64,000 nucleotides of DNA from Azolla caroliniana (lineage: Eukaryota > Polypodiophyta): the NCBI GenBank assembly GCA_043228905.1, contig JBHGNT010000002.1:5642001-5706000 (forward strand), written 5' to 3'. Numbering within the stretch: position 1 is the first letter of the stretch; the number at the start of each line of letters is the position of its first letter. A program made the position numbers and the translations under genes. A model generated the notes under the pieces. That model saw only the letters and a program-made list of their open reading frames with translations. It made no database searches and was not told where the DNA came from. Positions 23,082 through 31,497 of this stretch are shown piece by piece.

Positions 23082-23106
23082 TTCACGTCGAGTTCACCAA
23101 GTAAGA
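23082..23106 (-). promoter_or_regulatory. B primer-binding site
   Basis: The minus strand reads TGGTGAACTCGACGTGAA, 7 nt after the 5' LTR end TTGACA. It differs by one base from F and M (TGGTGAACCCGACGTGAA). Confidence 0.6.
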
Positions 23107-23690
23107 TGTCAAGGAAATCCTCGCGTGTTCGCGAAATGAAGCGGGACCACCGAGGTCCTAGACCAGAAGGATTCGATGTTTTTAGCAGCGTAAACGAGAA
23201 AGTATTGAAGATAGATAAAGAGAGAGAGAGATTGAGATAGAGATTGAACCCTTGGCTTTAGTTTTACGAGACAAGATACATCACCATTAGGATAACTCGG
23301 ATCTTTAATTAAAAGTTTCTTTTTTACTTACATCACTTGCCTCCCTTACACAAGCCCAACTATAGGCTTTTATAGGTCTCTCCATGCAAAAACCATGGCC
23401 TAAACTGACGGGCTAAAACCATAGGTTAAAACCACGAGCCGAAACCATGGTTTTGTGCCCACGGTTTCTATATGTTTGCTTCCTACGAAATACTGAATAT
23501 GAAAAGAAAATATAGAAATTTTAAAGCATTTCGTAGTGGCTTTAGTGGTAAGTTAATTTGTCTCTTATCTTGGAGGTGCAAGGTTCAAGCCTTGCTTTCA
23601 CCCTTATGTTTGCACTTAAATGTTACTAGGCTTTAGTCTTATTTTTATATTTACAATTGAGTGCACATCACACGTGCACATGTTTAACTT
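23107..23690 (-). repeat. B 5' LTR, inner part
   Basis: Starts TGTCAAGG (LTR end on the minus strand: CCTTGACA). It includes the tRNA-like module at 23537-23595, with TGGCTTTAGTGGTAAG and GGTTCAAGCC. It is interrupted at AACTT (23686-23690) by Copia D and resumes at 27432. Confidence 0.88.
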
Positions 23691-24135
23691 TGTAAAAAGT
23701 AAAGTGCGGAAGCAAGTATGAAGACGGAATAGAAGGAAGAAAACTCAGGTTTAATGGAGAGCTTGAGCTTACACAATATACGCGGGAGAGACAGAGAGAG
23801 TGAGAGAGAGAGAAAACACAAGAACTATATTCAACAACAGTACTCAATCTCTATTCACCATACTATATACATATGTGTGTTCAATGAACACTTTTATACA
23901 AGTCCGAGAAGGACTGACCGAAGTACTGACAATACTTCAATGCTCATTAAGAGCTCCTACACTAACTCCCAAATATATTCCTCACGGAATATCTTTCCTA
24001 ACGGCCTCCTGGTTTACGCACCGATCCGGCCCTACCTACGCACCGGTCTGCGTACCGGTTTACGCATTCGGCCTAACCGATCCGGTCCTCGGCTTCTTCA
24101 ACCGATCCGGCCGATGTTGAGCTTGTCTCTCAACA
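23691..24135 (-). repeat. Copia D 3' LTR
   Basis: 445 bp, TGTAAAAAGTAAAGTGCGG...TCTCTCAACA. Its minus-strand side is preceded by CTTGAGGGGGAG (24136-24150), a polypurine tract. Confidence 0.93.
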
Positions 24136-24866
24136 CTCCCCCTCAAGCTCAACTTGAGGCTCTTCGGGATCTTTGGGCTCACAGCTCCGGTTCCTCCTGG
24201 CTTCCCGCCTCGCTCGCACTCCTCGACCTATTCGACTCCGCGCGCTTCGACCCTTCCGGTCGGCTTGTCTGCTCATGGGGCCCTTATCAGCTCTTCTGTT
24301 GTTGCGGTGTTGACGCTTCTCCTGCTGCCTTTTCTTCCGCTTGGGCCTCGGTTGATTCAGCGTATCTGAATCAAACATCCGAACCGACTCGGCTACCTCC
24401 GATCGGTTTTCGCTCTCGTCCGAGTTGGCTGTCTCCAACTTGTCTTCCCCATGCGTGGTTGGCTTCGGCTCTCTCCTTCGGCTGTTCCCCTTCTGTCCGC
24501 TTCCGGACTTTTCTGCGGGTCCGCCCTCGGCTTCTTCAACCGATCCAAAGTCAAACTCGACAACCGACTCGGTGTCGCGGTCTCCGCTCCTTTCCTGCTG
24601 CTTTGCTTGGTGGTTCGGGACTGTTCTCCCCCTCAAGTTTGGCACGTTGAGGTGACGCAATCCGAGCGCACCGGAGAATTGCCGCAACTTGTCTAGACCA
24701 AGAGGCTTAGTGAAGATGTTGGCAGTCTGCCGATCCGTCGGCACGTACTGAAGTTCGATTTCACCGAAAAGGACACGCTCACGGACGAAATGGTAGTGCA
24801 CCTCAATGTGCTTGGTCCATGCATGGACGAAGCTTGACGGTTCTGTCCAGAGGAGTCGAGACGGAC
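24136..24866 (-). pseudogene. Copia D RNase H tail with charged C-terminal extension
   Basis: The frame (24130-24801) begins with the final RNase H part (MHYHFVRERVLFGEIELQYV, then TDRQTANIFTKPLG). This family usually ends soon after. Here it continues through NVPNLRGRTVPNHQAKQQ and about 150 residues rich in Arg, Lys, Glu and Asp, ending QVELEGEC at the LTR-proximal polypurine tract. An earlier polypurine tract (plus strand CTCCCCCTCAAG, about 24628-24640) lies at the expected end of pol. The extension may therefore be translated U3-proximal sequence rather than a real domain. The junction to integrase near 24840-24866 marks the RT deletion. Confidence 0.65.
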
Positions 24867-25946
24867 TTACACTTTGTCTCCGATCCGGTTCTGGATATAT
24901 ACCGCGGTTCTTACCGCCTTGGCCCAGTAGAACTTGGGCAAGCTCTTCTCCTCCAGCATTGCCCGTGCCGCTTCCATAACTGACCGATTCTTCCTCTCGG
25001 CCACGCCGTTCTGCTCCGGTGTGTATCTACAACTGAATTCGCGCCGAATTCCCATTTGTTGTAGATAACCGTTAAATTGACCAGAAAAGTACTCTTTCCC
25101 GCCATCCGACCGCAGGCACTTGATCTTTCGTCCCGTTTCCGTTTCCACGAACCCTTTGAGGTCCTGGAAATAGTCGAAGACTTCGCTCTTCCTCTCAATG
25201 AGGTAGATCCACGTGTGCCGAGTGTGGTCGTCGATGAAGGAGATGAAATATCGGCTCCCGCCAAGACTAACGTTTTGTGCCGGCCCCCATACATCGGAGT
25301 GTATAAGGTCGAGCTTGTTCCGGCTCCGGTTTCGCTCGTTGGGGAAAGGAAGTCGGTGTTGCTTCCCTAGCTGGCAGGCTTCACAAATTTGTGCCTTTCG
25401 GCCACTAAATTTGGGCAATCCGAACACTACCTGTTTCGATTGCAGATCTTGAAGCCGCTGGTAGTTGACGTGGCCTATCCGCTTGTGCCACAAGTCGATG
25501 TCCGACTCGGTTTTTCCTCCCTTCACGAACATTGCGGTGCCGCCGTCAGTGGAGTTGAGGATGAACATCCTCCCGTCTTTGCGCCCTTGCGCAATCACAC
25601 GGCCTTCTTCCTAAATGAAGCACTCGAGGTGTGTAAACCGAACCTCCATCCCTTGGTCGACGATCTGTCCGACCGAGACCAAGTTCTTCGTGATTGTCGG
25701 AACGTGCAGCACGTTCATGAGCTTCCCTTTCTGCCTGACATGGCTAAGGGGAACTTCTCCGACATTTGCGATCGGATGCGGAGTGTCATCTACAATTGCG
25801 ACTCCTCTAGCTTGTATTGGTTTTTCAAGGTACGAGAACCACTCCTTATGGCTCGTCATGTGGTTTGACGCGCCGGAGTCTACGTACCACACCTCGTCCG
25901 ATCTCGGGGTGGTCCGTTTCATTGAGTTTGCTTCATGTCTCGTCAC
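24867..25946 (-). pseudogene. Copia D protease and integrase
   Basis: 25611-25946 holds the protease with DSGASNHMTSHKEWF. After one stop (TAG near 25611) the frame continues to 24867 with WHKRIGHVNYQRL (pre-integrase), SDVWGPAQN, LRSDGGKEYF and EQNGVAERKNRS, so all three catalytic acidic residues are present. It ends at NRIGDKV where RT should follow. Apart from the one stop this is the best-preserved integrase in the nest. Confidence 0.88.
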
Positions 25947-26888
25947 GAAGGCAGACCCTTCTCCGGCTCTCCCGGAGTCTTCGGCATAGTGCGATCGCTG
26001 CCGATTTCCCTTGTCGGTATGTCCGCAGCCGTTTCCGGAACCGGTTCTCTCCGAATCGGCACGCTTCTTCCAGCACTCACTTTCCTTGTGGCCTTTCTTG
26101 CCACAGTACCAACACTCCGCGACGGCCTTCCCTTCCCGGTTCTCGTCGCTTCAACTCCCCCTGTTTCCGGAGGATCCGGAGTTGCTGTCGGCATCACTTC
26201 GGTGCCTTCTTCCTTGATCTCGTCGGCCGCCTCCATTGTGCGCCGATTCGCCTCGTCCTCCACGTCCACGGGGCCTATCTCCCTCCGTGTACAACATTCT
26301 GCTGTCGTTGTGCGTGCTTGTAGATGCACTTGCGTGGTTCTCCTCTACCAGGAGCATTGACTGTAAGTCGAAAAAGGACGGCGTATTCTCCCGGGTACAC
26401 ACAGCCGTTCGGAACGCTCCGAACTTCGACGCCAAACCTCTGAGACAGATCTAGACCATCTCGCTCTCCTTGATGTTCACCTCTATGGAGGCGAGGGAGT
26501 CGCAAATATCCTTGATCTTCGAGGTATAGTCCACCACCGACAAGTCGCGTTGTCGTAGGTTGCTCAACTCCTGTCGGAGCTGAAGCTTCTTGGCTATGGT
26601 GCTCGCGGCGAAAATCTTCTTCAGATTTTCCCACGCACCCTTCGGCGTCTTTGCATCCCGAACATAGCTCAATAGTTGTTCGCCCACACACGATGCAAAG
26701 CAGTATAATACCCTGCTCGCCGATTGCTCCCACGACGGGAAGTCTCTGTGTGTCGATTCGGGTGCCGCATGATTAGCTCCTTCGACATAACTCCAGTCGC
26801 CGTGCCCGAGCAGGTACTGGTGCATCTTGTAGGACCAAGACGCGTAGTTGGTTCTGTCGAGCTTCTATGTTGGAAGCGAGCTCGCCAT
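25947..26888 (-). pseudogene. Copia D gag with zinc knuckle
   Basis: ATG at 26888 (MASSLPT, then a stop), then KLDRTNYASWSYKMHQYLLG, PKGAWENLKKIF, and LRQELSNLRQRDLSVVDYTS. A stop near 26451 and a Gly/Arg-rich stretch (GDRPRGRGGRGE) precede a CCHC knuckle CWYCGKKGHKESEC at about 26071-26112. This is the standard Copia Gag. Two or three stops prevent translation of the full protein. Confidence 0.85.
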
Positions 26889-26960
26889 GCCTCTATCCAT
26901 CGTTCTTCTTGTTCTTCTTCGTCAAACTGTGTCGGCTGCAGAGAGGTTCTCAACCCTCGC

Positions 26961-26972
26961 GCTCTAATACCA
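26961..26972 (-). promoter_or_regulatory. Copia D primer-binding site
   Basis: The minus strand reads TGGTATTAGAGC directly after the LTR end TACA. It is one change from the initiator tRNA-Met complement. Confidence 0.78.
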
Positions 26973-27431
26973 TGTAAAAAGTAAAGTGCGGAAGCAAGTA
27001 TAAAGACGGAATAGAAGGAAGAAAACTCAGGTTTAATGGAGAGCTTGAGCTTACACAGTATACGCGGGAGAGACAGAGAGAGTGAGAGAGAGAGAAAACA
27101 CAAGAACTATATTCAACAACAATACTCAATCTCTATTCACCATACTATATACATATGTGTGTTCAATGAACACTTTTATACAAGTCCTAGAAGGACTGAC
27201 CGAAGTACTGACAGTACTTCAATGCTCATTAAGAGCTCCTACACTAACTCCCAAATATATTCCTCACGGAATATCTTTCCTAACGGCCTCCTGGTTTACG
27301 CACCGATCCGGCCCTACCTACGCACCGATCTGCGTACCGGTTTACGCATTCGGCCTAACCGATCGGTCCCAACCGATCCGGTCCTCGGCTTCTTCGGCCG
27401 ATCCGGCCGATGTTGAGCTTGTCTCTCAATA
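26973..27431 (-). repeat. Copia D 5' LTR
   Basis: 459 bp, partner of 23691-24135. Its final CA is changed to TA on the plus strand (CAATA). It is followed by TSD AACTT. Confidence 0.93.
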
Positions 27432-27597
27432 AACTTTACATCCAGCTTTCCTTTACAATTCTCATCCCTATTTACAACATGCTAGCATATGTGTGTGGCC
27501 TTCACCCCTTTGCCACGTGCACATTGCACCTCTTGATTTCATTCGTTGCACACAATTTTCACACCGTTGTCGAAAATCTTCACAACAACGTCGTGTA
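27432..27597 (-). repeat. B 5' LTR, outer part
   Basis: Continues the LTR broken by Copia D and matches 17745-17914. It ends CTTCACAACA and is followed by Copia A integrase sequence. Confidence 0.85.
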
Positions 27598-28570
27598 CCC
27601 CGGATGTTGTGTCCTCGTTCATGAGGTGGACGGGTGTGTTTACTGCTTTTGCCTGGTAAGACTTTGGTAGGTTCTTTTCGTTCATCATCGTTCTTTCCAC
27701 CTCTAGTATGTGCCGATTCTTTTGTTCAACGACTCCATTATGTTGAGGTGTGTGTCAGCAGGTAAACTCCCGTCGAATTCCTTTTTTTCGGAGATATGCT
27801 GTAAATTTGTTTGAGAAATACTCTTTTCCACCATTTGATCGAAGACACCGGACATGCCAACTTGTTGCTTTTTCGACATCATTTTTAAAAGTTTGGAAGT
27901 GTCCGAACACTTCGCTCTTTTGTTGCATTGGGTAAATCTAGGTGTGCTTGGAGAAGTTGTCGATGAACGTTCGTTACATAGTATCGACATCTACCGAAAG
28001 TTGTTGTTTGGGTTGGTTCCCATACATTTGAATGTATTACATCCAAGACTAAGTCAGGAGTCTGATGACGACTCCTTTCGATTGCATGCCCTTGAGCTTC
28101 TAGAGATTGATGTGACCAATTCACTTGTGCTACAACTCTAAGTCGATGTCAGCTTTAGAACTTCTTGCAAACATGGCTGAATTTACCTTGTTCGACTCAA
28201 GGATGAACATTTGGCCTTCTCTTCGATTCCGAGCAATGAATCGACCTTTTTTCAATAAAGCACCCATCAAGATTGAATCGTATTTGCATGCCTTGTTCTA
28301 CAATCTGGCTGACCAAAACCATATTTTTTGTGATGGTCGAGACATACAATACGTTCTTGATGTAGTTTTGTTTCCCGTCATTCCCAAATGGGACATTGTC
28401 AACATGTTGATTGGGGTGAATTGTGTCGTCCATAGTTTCTACATAACCGAGTCTGTCGGGCTTTCATTATTCACGAAACCAATCTTCATGGGACGTCGTG
28501 TGATTGGACGCACTAGAATTGGCAAACTACACATCGTTTGAAGCGGGGGTGCTAGTCGGATTTAATGTCG
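27598..28570 (-). pseudogene. Copia A protease/integrase (decayed)
   Basis: The minus strand shows, in pieces, a protease/pre-integrase region with NVPFGNDGKQNYIKNVLYV (28197-28433) and integrase fragments with SNGGKEYFSN-like sequence and PQHNGVVEQKN near 27750-27850. Many stops and frame shifts occur. Similarity to Copia C over the same region is clear. The left end meets the B LTR at 27597; the linker continues at 5220. Confidence 0.78.
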
Positions 28571-28679
28571 ACATTGAATGTGCTTTATGGCTCATCACGA
28601 ACATTCCGCCATACTCATCATAATAAGAATTTGTGGCATAGTTCATGAGTTGTCGGCTGGTCGAAGTCAACTCTTATTT

Positions 28680-29470
28680 CTTCTTTTGGCACTCCTCTTC
28701 GTAGTGGCTGAATTTTTCGTGATAGTACTTGCATTTGATCAGGCTATTTTGGTGACTTGGTCCGGCATGATGGCTCCCCCTTCTACCGAACTCCCTTGGG
28801 GTGTTTCGGGCCTCTTGTTGGCAGTAGATGTTGTGCTCTTGGGTCGGCCTACCATGCCGGCCTCGTCTGACTGGGAGTAGAGCACCTGACCATCTGGCGC
28901 ATTGCTCCTTGGTCGGACATGATTCTCTTCAACCAATAGGATTATTTGGAGATCGAAGGAGGGAGGATTCTCCCTTGCAAGGATGGCCAACGTTATTGTG
29001 CCGAACCGAGGTGCAAGGCCGCTGAGGCATATTTGCATGATTTCATCATCTTCAATGTTAACATTGATCGACCCGAGGGAGTCGCACAACTCCCTGATCT
29101 TCAAGGTGTAGAGGCCAATTGATATATCCCTCTGTTGGATACTATTCAACTCTTGACGGAGTTGAAGTTTTCGTGCAGTTGTGTTGACCGTGAATATCTT
29201 TTTGAGATTTCCCCATGCCTCCTTTGGCGTTTTGGTCTCTCGAATATAGCCAAGCATGTGATCATGGATGCATGATACAAGGCAATATAACACACGGTTT
29301 GCCACTTGCTCCCATGTTAGGTAGTCAGCATGTGTTGGGTTGGGTTGTGTTTCTTGCGCTCCATCGATGTAACACCAATAACCTTGGCCGACAAGATATT
29401 GGTGCATCTTGTATTCCCAATATGCAAAGGTCGACCTATCAAGTTTCATGGTAGGAAGAGCACTTCCCAT
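28680..29470 (-). pseudogene. Copia A gag
   Basis: 28739-29470 is open for 243 codons: MGSALPTMKLDRSTFAYWEY, QGYWCYIDGAQETQ, PKEAWGNLKKIF and LRQELNSIQQRDIS, a UBN2-type Copia gag. Just beyond, the zinc knuckle region reads CKYYHEKFSHYEEEC (about 28690-28735) in a shifted frame. Its second Cys is replaced by Tyr, so RNA binding would be impaired. Confidence 0.85.
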
Positions 29471-29576
29471 CTATGTGTTCATAATGTTGTTTTTCTTCTC
29501 TATTGTGGGCCGGTTTTGTTTGATCGTTGACGTTTATCACAACACAGTTGAGTGAGTTCTGATCAGACTACCACAC

Positions 29577-29588
29577 GCTTTGATACCA
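29577..29588 (-). promoter_or_regulatory. Copia A primer-binding site
   Basis: The minus strand reads TGGTATCAAAGC directly after the 5' LTR end TTACA. It matches the initiator tRNA-Met complement with one change. Confidence 0.82.
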
Positions 29589-29881
29589 TGTAATGAAATG
29601 GAGAATGTGGGTGATCTTGTGTAGGACTGTGTGAGTAGACAAATAGAGAGAGGGAGAGAGAGAACTTAGAGACAGAGAACAAGAAGTTGTATATTGGCAA
29701 GAAGAGTAGTTACGACAAAAAATACATCCAACAACAACTTAGTCACAAAAGAGTTAGTTTAAATACCAACTAACTTAGGGCAACTGCCCTTTCTACTATT
29801 TACAAAACTAGCCTAAACCTAGATTGTTCGTTGCTCTTGTGAAAGCCATTGCATTGGGGAAGTTGTGTTTGATTCTTAACA
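29589..29881 (-). repeat. Copia A 5' LTR
   Basis: 293 bp, partner of 2626-2936. It is followed by TSD TGTTG (29882-29886). Confidence 0.92.
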
Positions 29882-29981
29882 TGTTGGTATTGCTAAATAG
29901 TCACAAAACCATCTTTTACATTCAAGCTAAAGGAAACCTATGTTAAAATGGGAACAATCATTTTGAAATTGATTTGCAAAA

Positions 29982-30128
29982 GATGATGAATTTCTAAATA
30001 TGAGGAAGTGTGAAGCAAATATGTTGAATCACCATTGAAGTGGAATTGTACTGGTTTCTCAAGGAAATCTCATAAATTGTTTGAATTTGGAATTGAAAGA
30101 ATACATTCATTCCACTTCAATGGTGATT
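29982..30128 (+). repeat. 147-bp direct repeat, copy 1, with MITE-like unit
   Basis: Appears identical to 30930-31076. The inner 102 bp (30027-30128) has perfect 20-bp inverted ends, AATCACCATTGAAGTGGAAT and its complement, like a very short MITE. Confidence 0.85.
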
Positions 30129-30929
30129 GTGAACAAGTCAGATTAGATGAGAATACATCTTATATAATAAAAACACACTTGCAATTACCAATAAGCATTG
30201 GATTGCTCTTATAGGTGTGCAACTCATACCGATAAAGATGATTAATGCTACTTATCGGCTACAATAAAGTTAGACGGATTGATGGGGGAGTTGGTAGCAA
30301 AAGCTAGACAATTGCTAGCAGCCCAACAGGAAAAGAAAAGAAAAGAAAAGGATTGATGTGGCAACAATCATTCGACCTCCCCATGCTATATGAGAGGATG
30401 CACCCCACACGCCACTTTCTTGCACCATATCAAGACAAAAAAGGTGGGCGAAATCTATCACTATGTGTGCCTTGAGATTGAAATGATTAGATGTAGGGTT
30501 TCAATTAAAGGAGTAACGTTATGTCTTGGAAATGTTCAAAGACACTATTTTGTGAGGGATATAAAATATGTAGTAAAATAGTATTGTTAGACTTTGGTTA
30601 CGAGCATGGGGAAGTATCATTTTGAAGTTTATATCTTGAAATGGGGATCAATGCCACGGGCCTTCCCTTTCAAGGAGGTGTGATTCATCTGCCCAGAAAC
30701 AACTCTCACTTTTGTATGCATAAGCAACATACATAAATATGTACATATATGTGTTCATAATTTCTTTCCTTGGGCTCTTAGTTCAAACCTTATTATTATC
30801 ATTCACTTAAATTGTTGGTTGCAGTATATAGAGGAGAGAATAAAAACATACGATCACTACACATCCCACAATTTCTCAATCCGTGATCACTATAAAATAT
30901 AATCCTAGGACCAAGATAAGGTCATGCCT
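30129..30929. other. spacer without a recognised gene
   Basis: No coding sequence with recognisable domains. It contains a run of GAAAA units (about 30330-30350). Confidence 0.5.
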
Positions 30930-31076
30930 GATGATGAATTTCTAAATATGAGGAAGTGTGAAGCAAATATGTTGAATCACCATTGAAGTGGAATTGTACT
31001 GGTTTCTCAAGGAAATCTCATAAATTGTTTGAATTTGGAATTGAAAGAATACATTCATTCCACTTCAATGGTGATT
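30930..31076 (+). repeat. 147-bp direct repeat, copy 2
   Basis: Second copy of 29982-30128, including the 102-bp unit with 20-bp inverted ends (30975-31076). It lies about 420 bp upstream of the nuclease start codon. Confidence 0.85.
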
Positions 31077-31140
31077 TTGAAGGAATACGTTAGGTTGGTG
31101 TGTGTGTGTGTGTGTGTGTGGACTGATACTCCAAGCATAG

Positions 31141-31305
31141 GGGGCAGGGGAGGGCATCCGAGTAATTCTTCAAAAGTGGGCGAAATTACATGCTTTAGGG
31201 GCAGGGGAGGGCAGTCGAGTAATTCTTCAAAAGTGGGCGAAATTACATGCTTTAGGGGCAGGGGAGGGCAGTCGAGTAATTCTTCAAAAGTGGGCGAAAT
31301 TACAC
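31141..31305 (+). repeat. 57-bp tandem repeat upstream of the nuclease gene
   Basis: Three units (31141-31197, 31198-31254, 31255-31305 partial) start GGGGCAGGGGAGGGCAGTCG and contain GTAATTCTTCAAAAGTGGGC. They follow a (GT)n run at about 31098-31119. The unit length is a multiple of three, but no start codon context suggests translation. The position is promoter or 5' UTR of the nuclease gene. Confidence 0.85.
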
Positions 31306-31497
31306 GCTACCTTTCTCCTTCCTCTCTCTGCAGAAAAATGAATTCAATTTCAACACAGGGGAGAGAGATTCGAATCTGTGTCTGCGTGTTTTTTGCCTGT
31401 TTTGAGAGAACCCATGAATTGGGGTGAACTTGTACGCAACAAGAATACGCATCCTCCTGCACCTTGAGAGATACTCCTGATCTGTGGAAGAGAAACG

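Larger units (their letters stand above)
23691..27431 (-). mobile_element. Copia D, compact RT-less element in the B right LTR
   Basis: 3.74-kb Ty1/Copia element on the minus strand with LTRs 23691-24135 and 26973-27431 and TSD AACTT (23686-23690, 27432-27436). The primer site TGGTATTAGAGC follows the 5' LTR. It codes gag (25947-26888) and protease plus integrase (24867-25946), then jumps to the extreme end of RNase H (about 24780-24830), so RT and most of RNase H are absent. The LTR copies are very alike, apart from about 14 extra bases near 27365. D cannot make its own cDNA and is inferred to rely on a related Copia. Confidence 0.9.
5233..27597 (-). mobile_element. element B, gag-only Gypsy-type retrotransposon inside Copia A
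   Basis: Two copies of one LTR (5233-17914, split by C; 23107-27597, split by D) enclose an internal region on the minus strand. It holds a primer site (23082-23099), a gag-like frame (22077-23060), a repeat-motif hinge (17955-18998), a stem-loop (17932-17951) and a polypurine tract. No protease, RT, RNase H or integrase is seen, so B is non-autonomous (TR-GAG-like). A DNA transposon (about 18975-21955) sits in the hinge. The left LTR lacks about 25 bp of its outer end and adjoining Copia A coding is missing, so the TSD is lost. Gag motifs tie B to elements F and M. Confidence 0.78.
2626..29881 (-). mobile_element. Copia A, outermost element of the nest
   Basis: This is a Ty1/Copia element on the minus strand. 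Its LTRs (2626-2936 and 29589-29881) are now 26.6 kb apart because other elements lie inside it. The TSD is exact: TGTTG at 2621-2625 and 29882-29886. Beside the 5' (right) LTR, the minus strand carries TGGTATCAAAGC, the initiator tRNA-Met primer site. Domain order on the minus strand is gag (28739-29470), protease/integrase (27598-28541), then after the B insertion RT and RNase H (3290-5220), the usual Copia order. All coding parts carry stops or frameshifts, so it is dead. About 40-45 codons between integrase and the linker are missing at the B junction, inferred by comparison with Copia C. Confidence 0.9.

Noticed and set aside
23754-24650. 298-codon open frame on the plus strand starting at 23754
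   Set aside because: It is antisense to the Copia D LTR and pol tail. A near-identical start recurs at 27036 in the other LTR, so it is a frame shadow of a repeat.
31141-31305. coding repeat protein in the 132-codon frame at 31029-31427
   Set aside because: Openness comes from a repeat unit divisible by three. It lies directly upstream of the nuclease ATG and has no domain or homology.
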